From Apostichopus japonicus (lineage: Eukaryota > Echinodermata > Holothuroidea > Aspidochirotida > Stichopodidae), in NCBI RefSeq assembly GCF_037975245.1, contig NC_092575.1, forward strand, positions 10,386,001 to 10,450,000: DNA of 64,000 bases, read 5' to 3'. Below the pieces are notes generated by a model that saw only the letters and a list, made by a program, of their open reading frames with translations, did not search any database and was not told the origin of the DNA. How positions within the stretch are numbered: the stretch's first letter is position 1; every line of letters begins with the position of its first letter. Positions 35,901 to 44,901 of the stretch are shown here, in pieces. Position numbers and translations under genes: made by a program.

Positions 35901-37048
35901 CTTAACCCACACCCATACACACTAACACATATACATCAGCTATTTATCAGTAATGTTTTGAGATTAACTGATAAGATAACCAGCTAATTTGCGTATCTTT
36001 TGGCGAGCAGAAATGGTTCATGTCGTTAGCATGCATGCATTGAAGATTGCAGACGCTACTTTAGTTAAAGAAGTGGAAGAACAAAAGGCTATGCAAGTTT
36101 CCTAATGAAAGACAGGCACATATCTATACTTTAGCAAACAATTGCTAAATTTGGGCCTAACCGGGATATATACATGCATTCCCGTCCGTTATCGTAGCAC
36201 AGAATAATCTATTTTGTATGTAATCAATTTGACCATATTAAGTCTAAGTTATCTTTTATTTTCGCAGGAAGATTGCCGTTATCACGAAAATATCTTTGGA
36301 TTGGTTCTTCACGTTGCTGACGTCATCAAACAGAAACGGCAGGATAAGAAACAGCCAAGAGTTCTAGTGTCACGTGATATTATCAAACCAATCCCGCTAG
36401 GCATTGCAGGAAAGAAAGCTTCCATTTCTGAATTGGCGAAAAAATTCGATTCGGTAAGAAATATACGGACCATCTTTTCTTAAATTTACATGGAACGAAA
36501 TTATACTTGAGCAAGGCAAAATAATAATAATAAAAGTCACGGAATGATATAACACCTTCATATGATTATATATTTTGTAATTAACGCTATCGAATATACA
36601 TATATAGCTGATAAATATCTTGCCCTCAATAGGCTTGATGATGTATCAATGTAAGTAACAAATGTAACCAATGCTTCTCTGCCACCCCCGATGCGAAGAA
36701 AACATAGTGAGGAAAAGTTATTTATCAAATCATGTTTAATAAAATTTGAGAACGCTTAGTGGAACATTTGAATTATCAAGAAGTATCTACCCCTTCTTTG
36801 TCAGACCATATTTCTTACCACCTGACTAACCCCCCCCCTTCTTCTCCACAACAGGTGTCTCAGTTCTTCATATTATTATTATTATTTTTGTTTCTCGACA
36901 GGACCCTAGACGTCCCCCCTCTCTCCATCAGAGACGTGCCACAGCTACCGTCTTAATGCCTCGTTACAGTAAACCATTAATGATTCCGCAAGTTGAAAGA
37001 AATGATGACGTCAACAACAACATGAAGGGTCACTCGGGGTCAAAGTAA
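14449..37048 (+). CDS. Nitric oxide synthase-like protein with degenerate active sites (24 exons, 1337 aa)
   Basis: Twenty-four phase-compatible exons: 14449-14736, 18604-18743, 20066-20228, 20474-20565, 21001-21142, 21668-21807, 22310-22478, 23107-23205, 23727-23918, 24713-24996, 25178-25325, 25845-25949, 26226-26272, 26541-26639, 26992-27166, 29559-29791, 30117-30310, 31325-31494, 32205-32415, 33263-33353, 33966-34272, 35326-35517, 36268-36453, 36902-37048. They sum to 4014 nt, open throughout and ending in TAA. Order follows animal NOS: oxygenase (about 85-475), linker (476-585), FMN (588-760), FAD (about 800-1060) and NADPH (1061-1240) domains, then a long tail. The start is the first ATG after an in-frame TAA at 14437. 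True NOS makes NO from arginine, but here the heme, arginine, pterin, zinc and calmodulin determinants are changed (see parts). I infer a maintained pseudoenzyme; an altered redox role is possible. Confidence 0.93.
18744..20065 (+). other. Intron 2 of the NOS-like gene with tandem repeat
   Basis: GT at 18744 and AG at 20064-20065. Holds the 98-bp tandem repeat listed separately and otherwise AT-rich sequence with no exon-like frame. Confidence 0.8.
18916..19150 (+). repeat. 98-bp tandem repeat, about 2.4 copies
   Basis: The unit beginning AACCATCATTATTGG starts at 18917, 19015 and 19113, exactly 98 bp apart, and includes a C-rich block (CCCCTCCACCCCTCCCCTCC). Copies differ at only a few positions, so the duplication is recent or homogenised. 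It lies within intron 2 and has no coding role. Confidence 0.9.
24507..24602 (-). repeat. tRNA(Ser/Leu)-like sequence, SINE or tRNA pseudogene
   Basis: Read on the minus strand it begins GGTGATATGACCGAGTGGAT then AAAGGCGG, matching the A box of class II tRNAs (GACCGAGTGG...AAGGCG). After a long variable region it has GGTTCGGGGATCGACTCC, a B-box-like T-arm with extra bases, and ends CCGGCCGGGTCAC. The acceptor stem pairs poorly and the T loop is irregular, so a functional tRNA is unlikely; a tRNA-derived SINE or pseudogene in intron 9 fits better. Confidence 0.45.
24713..24996 (+). CDS. NOS-like exon 10: Lys/Pro-rich linker where the calmodulin helix should be
   Basis: Residues 476-569. It starts with the conserved DPW that follows the oxygenase domain. 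In true NOS a basic amphipathic calmodulin-binding helix of about 25 residues follows, directly before the FMN domain. Here there are instead about 105 residues rich in Lys and Pro, including [19 protein letters not shown] and [12 protein letters not shown], continuing into [12 protein letters not shown] in exon 11. No amphipathic 1-5-8-14 hydrophobic pattern is apparent. An internal GTGAG at 24780 could be an alternative donor, but the frame stays open to the GTAAGT at 24997, whose phase fits exon 11. Calmodulin control therefore appears lost; the linker is probably disordered. Confidence 0.85.
25178..27166 (+). CDS. NOS-like FMN (flavodoxin) domain, exons 11-15
   Basis: Residues about 570-761. 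The FMN phosphate loop is kept ([20 protein letters not shown], 589-608). The second strand is [18 protein letters not shown], as in mammalian inducible NOS (MDEYDVV). The next FMN loop, TSTFGNGDPPENGE in NOS, reads [14 protein letters not shown] (641-654), so its aromatic and glycine residues are gone. The isoalloxazine-side loop is kept ([20 protein letters not shown], 703-722), as is [11 protein letters not shown] binding is plausible but probably weakened. The region corresponding to the autoinhibitory insert (exons 13-14) is short and not similar in sequence. Confidence 0.9.
27625..28701 (+). CDS. Nested two-exon gene of unknown family (225 aa), paralogue A
   Basis: Exon 1 (27625-27747, 41 codons) begins [17 protein letters not shown]; donor AAG/GTTAGC. 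Exon 2 (28147-28701) follows TTTCAG in phase 0 and encodes 184 residues, including [39 protein letters not shown] and DLKMSLDYF. It is rich in Lys and Arg with no signal peptide or membrane segment. The tail ERKRGRN, an Asp run, then NKRSRYH resembles a bipartite nuclear signal. I do not recognise the family. It lies wholly inside intron 15 of the NOS-like gene on the same strand. Its paralogue at 40981-41757 has identical exon structure and strong similarity, showing both are real genes under protein-level constraint. Confidence 0.85.
27778..27840 (+). repeat. TA/CATA microsatellite
   Basis: A (TA)n run followed by (CATA)n/(ACAC) repeats inside the intron of the nested gene. Simple sequence, probably polymorphic. 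Confidence 0.9.
27916..27960 (-). repeat. Hairpin with CTGACGA...GAAA core, retroelement-like
   Basis: On the minus strand CTGACGAA is followed by GGTCCC, AGG, GGGACC and then GAAAATTCC: a 6-bp stem framed by CTGANGA and GAAA, the two conserved core boxes of hammerhead ribozymes. One extra A sits between CTGACGA and the stem, and I see no clear stems I and III, so self-cleavage is doubtful. Similar boxes occur in Penelope-like elements and SINEs of marine animals. Confidence 0.4.
28948..28953 (+). promoter_or_regulatory. Probable polyadenylation signal of nested gene A
   Basis: AATAAA about 250 bp after the stop, just after a block (TGGTGTCAGTTTGTTG) also found near the end of paralogue B. 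An earlier AATAAA at 28875-28880 is an alternative. Confidence 0.4.
29559..33353 (+). CDS. NOS-like FAD-binding domain, exons 16-20
   Basis: Residues 762-1061. Exon 17 has [16 protein letters not shown], equivalent to YQPGDHLGVFPGN of NOS. Exon 18 has [19 protein letters not shown], matching [12 protein letters not shown]. Exon 19 has [20 protein letters not shown], carrying the Arg-Tyr-Ser motif that holds FAD (Arg1003, Tyr1005, Ser1006). Exon 20 has HNGVCSSWL, the FAD pyrophosphate motif GVCSSWL. These are the best kept parts of the protein, so FAD binding is likely intact. Exon 16, joining the FMN and FAD domains, is the least conserved. Confidence 0.92.
30623..30676. repeat. Inverted repeat with 20-bp arms in NOS-like intron 17
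   Basis: GCTCCACTTTCAAATAATTA and TAATTATTTAAAAGTGGAGC face each other across a 14-bp AT-rich centre, with one mismatch. Possibly a tiny foldback MITE; no protein content. Confidence 0.7.
33966..37048 (+). CDS. NOS-like NADPH-binding domain and extended C-terminal tail, exons 21-24
   Basis: Residues 1061-1337. NADPH motifs are kept: [16 protein letters not shown] (1077-1092), [13 protein letters not shown] with Ser1156 and Arg1157, and RYVQD with Tyr1165 and Gln1167, the residues that recognise the 2'-phosphate. The hydride-transfer triad of the family (Ser, Cys, Asp) keeps the Ser at 1006, but the Cys of CGDVTMA is Ser1191 (35407-35409) and the Asp of YHEDIF is Asn1235 (36289-36291). The stacking aromatic Phe1237 is kept; the Arg five residues further on is His1242. 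About 100 residues follow the IFG motif, against about 40 in neuronal NOS, basic and low in complexity. Confidence 0.92.
35842..35866 (+). repeat. CA microsatellite
   Basis: Short (CA/CG)n run in NOS-like intron 22. No other content noted. Confidence 0.85.
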
Positions 37049-38270
37049 ATGACACGACAAGCAAATATTGTTATTATATTCACAGCCATAACACCACCTA
37101 TAAGCTTTCATTAAATGCAGGTGTAATGGTTTACTAACGTTTTAAGCAGTGGCATTAATACACAATTACACAGTATACTCTCAAATGAAAATGCTTTGAC
37201 ATCATCAGGTGTGTGTGCGTGCATGTGTGTGAATGAGGATGGGGGAGTTTGGTATGGTCAACTCTGCGTGAATCGTATCTGTTTATCGATCCTTATTCCA
37301 GAGGGATCGGGGGGGGGCGTGTTGCCTGATATGACGTATGAAAACCGTGTAAAAAGTTCATATATGTACTGATGCTTTATAGGACGGGAAACTGACAAAC
37401 ATTCGTATATAAGATTTCTTGCAAAGTGGGTGCGGAAAGATCGGGCATTTGTATGCCCAATTTGAAGAATGCTGAGCAGATTTTAAATTAACAGGGTAAA
37501 CTTTCTCCTTCCAAACAAACATGGTTTCCTACACGTCTTTTAATACAGTCACACTACTATTGTGATATTCATATTATCTACGAAGTAGTACAAACCGTGT
37601 GAAGACTGTAGGGTTGGGTTGGGAGGGGGCGTTAATTAGGTGGCACTCACAAAATAAATTTAGTGATGCCAACGAAATTAGGTATAGCTCGGAATGGAAT
37701 CAGAAATGATGGCGGTTTGGGTAACTTCCAATCCATTTTAATTTCCCGAAACGATGATTAATCTGATTTTCTCATTTTTGCCTTATACACTGTCAGTTGA
37801 CCAGGTGAATTCAGGTAAAAAGACGAAAGGGAGGGGAAATGTCGCACTTTTTTTTAATTAACTATTTTATTTCAGTTAATTTAAGAGAATGCTATTTTGA
37901 ACTGTCAAAAGGTAACCTTAAAGTGAAAGAACATACGGAAAGGAGTGGGGTGATATTATAGTATATTATTTAGGTGTTTGGGAAGAGGGAAAACTAATCC
38001 CTCCATTTCGCCGATTATTGTGTTGTTGTTTTAACGTTTGTTTATTTATATGCACTTGTAAAGAATAAATAATTCACATGGCACATATGAATACTGCTAT
38101 TTACATGTACTCTATTGTTTTTAACTTTACTTCAAACAAACAAAAGTAAGTTACGTTTATTGCTCACAAGGCTGGCTGAAAACTTTTGTACACATTACTA
38201 AATAGCGCCACTGATTTTGCTACATGTTACAATCATATCTTGGCAGCGCCATCATTATTTTGTTAGAAAG

Positions 38271-38335
38271 TCAAATACATGGTTCAAATACATGTTTCAA
38301 ATACATGGTTCAAATACATGGTTCAAATACATGAG
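38271..38335 (+). repeat. 13-bp tandem repeat, five copies
   Basis: TCAAATACATGGT repeated five times with one or two changes per copy. Confidence 0.9.
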
Positions 38336-39929
38336 TCAAAAACTCATGTTCCAACATCAACAAGTATTTGACTGTCATCCTACAAGTCTCACTGAGACAT
38401 TAAAGGATCACTTTATTTAGAGTTTCGTCTTGATGTGTCATAATCCAAATACAAATATTGAGCGATATAGTAATTCTTCTATAGCATACTCTGCACGGTT
38501 CTCAAGATTTTATGCTAAATCCATGGAAAGCTTTTCTAACGCTGAATTGATGATTACGTCGGTTGTAAATGCATTATTTACTTATAATTCCAAACCTGTT
38601 TTTTTAACCCCATATAAGCAACAGAACATTCTTGTATGTCATTCAAAACCATTTGTACATCATCAATTTGTAATTTGCTGTAAAAAATGCCTCTTTCGTC
38701 TTATGTTTTGATTGTGTTTGTTGCAGTATGAAGAACAGACCTAGTGGTATGTTTGTTAGACTAACACACCCAGCCACTTTGATTCATGGACCTTATGAAA
38801 ATGTTTAAAGAGTCATTAATTAACATATGAAATGGTATAGGAATGCCACCTGCACTGTTAACATGTGTTTTTATTAATTGGCTACAACGCTTCAAACTAT
38901 CCTCCTTTTGCCGATGTCTTAGAATATTGGGATCAACTGTAATGATTTTTTAAAATAAAAACTTCTAGCAATAGTAGGATGTCAAAATTTAGGGTCAATG
39001 CTGATGAGTAAGTTTAAGTACGGATAGGACTGATCTAGCAACCTGATAAGCAGCCAGGTTAGTGTCAAGTTTTTTAACGTTAGTGTTGAACATCTTTGTA
39101 TGTCCCTTGGAAGAAATTAAATGTTTATGTTGAGTTATGCACGTTTCGTCGCACCCCTAAAGCAGTAGTGCTGTGATAGGATAAGTGGCCTATACCTAGA
39201 ATAGTTGGCACCCGGGGAGGATCCTTCCTTTTCACCCCGTGCAGGGGATGCCGTTCTGAGGGGGCTCTAACAAAAATTTGTGTTTATGTACGGTGGCTAA
39301 GAAGCGAGATGGTGCTATCTTTCGCTGACTGATAATAACTGAGTAAATGTTTAAGAATTTTCATTCTTTAGTGAATGTTTCTTAACTTTTCCTATTGTTT
39401 GTTCAAAATATACATTTTTAGTAGACAAGTTAGGTTGTCATAAACCACCACAATGATTTACAAAAATAGGGAACATTGTCACCTTTCCTCTTTGGTTGGC
39501 CGCCAAAAGTATCCCCCTTTCAAAATTTAAACATATGAAAAAAATATGGAGTGTCACGTTTGCGAGTAGTATATCGTTTTTAAACAGTACAGACACACGC
39601 AAACTGGTAATCAGAAAAACGCAGGCGACATGGCCAAAATAACAAATATTTACCTGTAATTTGGGGGCATAACATTTGTAATAATGAGTATCGAAGGCCC
39701 TTTTCGAAGTGGTTACCACCCTCTTAATTTTTTGGCGGATCGCCCCATCCCCTCCCCGTTTAGTACGCCACTGGACAGGATATCAAATTTACTGCAAGGA
39801 TTTTACGTCATAACTAGAACTGCATATAAGAAAACGATAACAAATCAGGGGTTCCACAACACCGTGAGAAATAGGGTGAGCATTAGCACATGAACCAATC
39901 ATCATTTACAGTTGCTGACATACATCGAA

Positions 39930-40090
39930 TATATGTTTGTATTAAATCGAATTAATGTCTGTATTAAAACAAGGCTCATGATTGGTCAATAATTTTATGT
40001 CTGTATTAAATCGAATAAATCGAATGTCCGCATAAATTCGAATATATGTCGACATTAAATCGATTTAATGTCTGTATTAATTCCCGACAT
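39930..40090 (+). repeat. Imperfect direct repeats (TGTCTGTATTAAATCGAAT)
   Basis: Four to five diverged copies of an AT-rich unit around ATGTCTGTATTAAATCGAAT, unevenly spaced. Possibly a decayed minisatellite. Confidence 0.6.
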
Positions 40091-40980
40091 ATGTCCTTTG
40101 CGGCCTACCATAAACGCATGCCTGGGTTTTTGTTTTATACTGCTGTTATGGCAAAGCAGTTTCACGAAACGATCTCGCTAGATTCATGACTCATATACTT
40201 CTTATACACAGAAGTGTGAATGTAGTACACGCGCGCGCCTGCACACGTACGTTTTTCACATTGTGGTTTCTTACAGGGCGTTCGTAGGCATAAACTTTAC
40301 GAAGAAGCCAACATGCACGTATACGCGCGGATATTATTTTGAAGTGCCTATTCGTTTCGAAACAAGAACTCGAGTACGATTGAGTTGTTAAATTTGATGA
40401 AGTGTCGGGAAACAAGTGTTTATAACGAGATGTAGGGATATAAAAAAGAATTGATGGAGAATCATACCAGAATTTCTACGTTGTACCTTATCTATTATGC
40501 ATTAAAAATACAGTTCAATACGCCAAAGACATTTACAGTGCGGCTTTAGTTTCAGTAAGGAGTCAAGTATCTAGCGCCTCAGGCGCTGTAACATATCTTT
40601 CTAAGTCAAACGAATACCCGTGGGTTTACGCGCAATTTGGCGTCACGTCACCATTAAACGAAAACTCAGTGTCAAAAACGTACGTCTGCAGACACACGCT
40701 GGTAATGGCTTCACACTTTTGTGTGTAAGCAGTATGGGATACAGGAGGCGCTATTGAAAACTCTTTGCTAGAGACCCTATGGTACGAACTCCGTTCATTG
40801 GGTCAGAACTTTTTTGGCGCGCAGTTAGAGTTTGCGTTTGCGCGCAACATCCGACTATGTCGTCATTGTTGGATACATGTTGACAACGACAACAACTAGG
40901 TAAACAGTAAGTGATACTACTTTTACGTATTCAAACGTGTGCCAATATTCACTCACTAATCTTACATTTTGCGAAGCAAC

Positions 40981-41757
40981 ATGTGCTCTACTGTGCCAAA
41001 AGCTATTAAGCAATGTTTTGCGGTGCTTTTCATCTCTGGAACAAACGGAGAAAGAGAAATCTTGAGGAAAGACCCCGAATTAATGGAGTCTAAAATCGTC
41101 AAGGTTAGTCGTCTTTACTACCACACATTATGTATGGCAAATATACGCCTAAGTTAAAACACATTAAGTAACATACATACCATACACTTAGCAGAAAATC
41201 GTATCTTTGCTTTTCAGAATTCTCGTTTTTCGGATGTGACTCATTGCTTCAAGAAAGCAACGTCTAAACGGAATCATCCTTCAAGGAACCTTCTGAAAGA
41301 TTTTAGCAAAGTCACTACGGCTCTAAAGGTAAATCTGGAACCACGTGGCTATGAGGAAGAACCATCTCATTCACTGCGATTCCAGCAAAGGAGTTACACT
41401 GGTGGGAACTATCGCCTGTTTCTAAAATACCGGATAGAACCTAAACTTGAGAAGATAAGGAGGCCATCTAACAGTCTGTATAATGCACGAACTGATAATG
41501 ATGATGCCTTTAAGCAGGATAAGTTATCCGGAGGAAGAAACAAGGCATTAATTCCCTTGGAAGTACGAGATCCCCGAACCCATGAAATGGGGTATACTTT
41601 TGTGGATGCAAAACTACTTGCCAGGTGCAAAATGACCGTTGATGACTTAAAAATGTCACTGAACTATTTTGATAAGTCCCGCACAATATCTAAACAACGG
41701 AAGCGTCGGCGGAATAATGATGACGTCACGTCAAACAAACGATCACGATATTGTTGA
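40981..41757 (+). CDS. Two-exon gene of unknown family (220 aa), paralogue B
   Basis: Exon 1 (40981-41103) again has 41 codons, starts MCSTVPKAIKQCFAVLF and ends AAG/GTTAGT. Exon 2 (41218-41757) follows TTTTCAG in phase 0 and encodes 179 residues. Compared with paralogue A at 27625, blocks such as [39 protein letters not shown] and DLKMSLNYF are nearly identical, while exon 1 and the N-terminal third vary. The same basic tail (KQRKRRRNNDD, NKRSRYC) ends it. The 70-80 bp before the ATG are also shared (TTTTACGTATTCAAACGTGT; CTTTGCGAAGC is 90% kept as TTTTGCGAAGC), pointing to a duplicated promoter. Function unknown; nuclear location is inferred from the basic tail. Confidence 0.85.
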
Positions 41758-41946
41758 GGATTTTTCAATTATGTGACCTTTTTTTGATGAATTCATCGTG
41801 TGAAAAAAAGTGTTATATATTTTTACTTTATTGGACATTGGCAAGATTCATTATTATTGTTTTAAATTTTTAGTCACCTTTTGTTTTTATTTCTAATTAA
41901 TCATGTCATATAATGACAAAATATTTTTGGTAAGTAAAAAACACAA

Positions 41947-41952
41947 AATAAA
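41947..41952 (+). promoter_or_regulatory. Probable polyadenylation signal of paralogue B
   Basis: AATAAA about 190 bp past the stop, shortly before a TGTGTTTTTCTGGTGTC block that resembles the 3' end of paralogue A. Confidence 0.35.
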
Positions 41953-42280
41953 ATTAAGTATTGAGTAATTAAATTTAAATAATCCTGTTTTGTGTTTTTC
42001 TGGTGTCACTTTGTTGCAAATATTAAGATAATTAAAGCGAGTGGTCTCGCCAAAAAATTCTGGAGGATTATGATCGGCAGTTTGATGCCTCAACTCTACG
42101 GGCTTGCCTTCCCCTCCCAGCTACTCAATAGCCACTGGTAACTGATTTACAATTGTAAGGGATGCGGGGATTTAATTAACGCGTTCCGTCCCACGTCTTA
42201 CTGGGAGGAGGGGTTGGAAACGTTATTTATAACTACCGAACCCTAGTTCTTTAACCCCTCGTTCCGTCCCTATATTAAAA

Positions 42281-42611
42281 GCCATTAAATTTAATCGGGA
42301 ATTTTAGATATCTGGATTGTTTCTTATTCGAGATAACTAAATTACTATTTCAGATATCTAAAATTAAATTCGAGATATCTAAAATGCTATTTCAGGTATC
42401 TGAAATTGAATTCGAGATATCTAAAATGGAATTCGAGAATTCTATTTCAGATATCTCAATTCCTATGGTATTTCGAGTTACCTGAATTGATTTTGAGATA
42501 TCTGCAACTATTTTTAGATATCTGAAATAAATTTGAGATATCTGAAATTTAATTTGAGATCTGTGGAAATTATTTCGAGATATCAAATTCCTGATTAAAA
42601 GTTAAAATGGC
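42281..42611. mobile_element. MITE-like element filled with AGATATCT palindromes
   Basis: The ends match in inverted orientation: GCCATTAAATTTAATCGGGA at 42281 and, in reverse complement from 42611, GCCATTTTAACTTTTAATCA then GGAATTT. Between them a motif of the form TTCGAGATATCTAAAAT recurs on both strands more than ten times with drift, built on the self-complementary AGATATCT. No target duplication was evident and there is no coding capacity. Confidence 0.6.
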
Positions 42612-44541
42612 TTTCCATACGTCCTAACCCAAATTACCCAATGTACATGGCTTGATCAGTTTGTATAATGTGAATAAGAGACAACGTATAAACTGAAGTG
42701 TGTTATAATACGGTAACACACGTTAGACCTGTCAGAAGATGCTACTGTGGAAAAATTAGTAACAGACGAATACATTACTCAAAATCTGTTTTAACTATAA
42801 TGACTGGTTAGGATGTTTGGCTAGTAAGTATACCTTGAAAAGATGGTTCAAATTATCAACTTTAATAGTTTTGCAGTAAAGTGTCAGCCACGTATTGGCG
42901 AAACCTTTAGATAGTTAATCCAGTCAATCATTAGTATTTTCTTTTTGTACGTCCTTTCTCAGTAGCAACTGGTCATAAATGTAACACATGTTAAGAAATG
43001 ATAACACACATGTTCAGTTTTAACTGATTAACAAGTATTCACCTTTACCAGTTGTAACTGTTAAAGCCATCGGAATATTGTGCCCAGGTACATCAAAATG
43101 ATTAACGTATTCTATATACTTGCTTATTACGTAGGATTTAGCCAGTCGGTCATGTCTATTTACCGTACTTTTATTTGATTTTTTCTTATTATTTTAATTA
43201 ACTTAATTAATTAATATTTTCTTATTATTTTTAATTTTAATTTTAAAATTTTAGTGGATAAGCAGTTTGCTAGCAGTTTTTGTTTTATTGTTATTTTTAT
43301 ACGTTGACAGCGTTCCATTACATCTACTGTACCGAGATCAATGCGGATAGTTGAGGTTGTACGTTATTTAAAAACACAACACCATTCGTTTTACCTAAGG
43401 GATTTTACGACCAAAGCTATTTACTTCGAAATAGAAAGCAAAATAGCTTTTGGCAAAATAAGAAATGGAAATCACTGTTTCGTTCAGACAATCTTATATA
43501 TCTTCCTTTCTATGGTGACGTAAAAAGTAATGAAAGTCATACAAGGTTCGGGATGTAATTCCCGTATAGCCTTAAAGACACGAGAAGTAAATAGCTGCAC
43601 TTTATGGATATTATAAAAAAAAATATATATACCTGTAAGGTCTTTCAACGGGGCGGGGGTTCATGTTTCGAACCTGAACATTTCTGTACTTCCCCCCAAT
43701 GCCCCCACCCTCTGGATTCGCCACTGGTCGGGAAATGTTCTTGCTTAAGAAAGAAACGATTGAGTTTGATATATTTCAGATATCATTATCCTTTCTTTGC
43801 CTTTATGTTATAAGCATAAAACAAATGGTGTGAAAATAGGTGAGGACCATACTGCAAGTGATTTCAACCATTTTAGAATTCCATTTCTGAAATGTGGAGA
43901 TTACTTTAAGGGAGCAATCGGAAGAGTTGGGATTCACTAAAAGAGAATATGCTTACTTGGTCACTTCCCTCGTCTTCTAACTCTAAATCTACTCCGGTCA
44001 TGATGGTATTTCCTGTAACAATATAGTCCAATCTAACCGAAGATAGCTAAAAACTGATTGTACATGACATCCTCCTACATAACGGCGGGGTGCATAATTG
44101 GGGAGGTGGGGTTTAGGAGGGGGGGTGGGGTGGCAGAGGTGGTCCCAAACTCCATCGTCAGTCGGTGGTAAAAATTAATGTTCGGTTGTGGATTATTTAC
44201 TTTTAGTTGGGGAAAAAATTATACCACTCCTCCGGTCCCAAGACCAAAAATCCCACAGCGGTGGAATCCTTTGCACTTTTCTGATTATCGAGTAAAAGGA
44301 CCGCAGTTGACTCGACTCCAAAAATATCGTAGCAATGGACACTTTTTCAAGATATGAAACATTACTACAAACAAATTGAAAATCTTTCAACTTGCATCTT
44401 TTACTTCAAGATTTGAAATGAAACTGACTCATTAGTCGAGAATTTCTTGCGACCTCCTCCCCGGCCCCCACCTTACATAAGAAATTCTACTGCGGATTAT
44501 AAATAAATCAGTTAAAATCGGGAAATGTCAACTACTTCTAT

Positions 44542-44901
44542 CAGTGGCGTAGGAAGGTACTTTTGAGTGGGGGGGCTGAAGACTGATGGCCGGCCTGGGG
44601 GAGGGGTTTAAGGGGAGGGGGTGTCCCCCTCCCCCTTTGGATTTTTTGCATTTCCAGGTGGCCTCAGATGCAATTTGGTGCAATATAGCACACTTCAACA
44701 CCCACTCCATTTTGTAAACTTTGTATTTTCACCTGGCCTTAGATGCAATTTGGTGCTCCAAATGAGATTTTTTTCTCATTTGGAAATGAAAAAGGGGTTT
44801 TCTGACTTGCGGAGCGGGGGGGCGGAATGATACTTCCGCCCCTCCACATTTTTCACTGGGGGGCTGGCGCCCCCCCAGCCCCCCCGGTTCCTACGCCCTT
44901 G
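44542..44901. mobile_element. hAT-like MITE, 360 bp, CAGTGGCGTAGGAA ends
   Basis: Left end CAGTGGCGTAGGAA at 44542; right end TTCCTACGCCCTTG at 44901, the reverse complement with two changes. Identical 8-bp words ACTTCTAT flank it at 44534-44541 and 44902-44909, an intact target duplication pointing to a fairly recent insertion. G-rich and C-rich runs near both ends, no transposase, and an internal repeated CAGATGCAATTTGGTG-like sequence. Confidence 0.85.

Larger units (their letters stand above)
37049..40900. other. 3' flank of the NOS-like gene
   Basis: Contains the presumed 3' UTR, with AATAAA candidates such as 38064-38069 and no decisive signal. It also holds a 13-bp tandem repeat (38271-38335), a lone CGCCACTG transposon end (39768-39775) and an imperfect direct repeat built on ATGTCTGTATTAAATCGAAT (39930-40090). 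No coding exon recognised. Confidence 0.4.
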
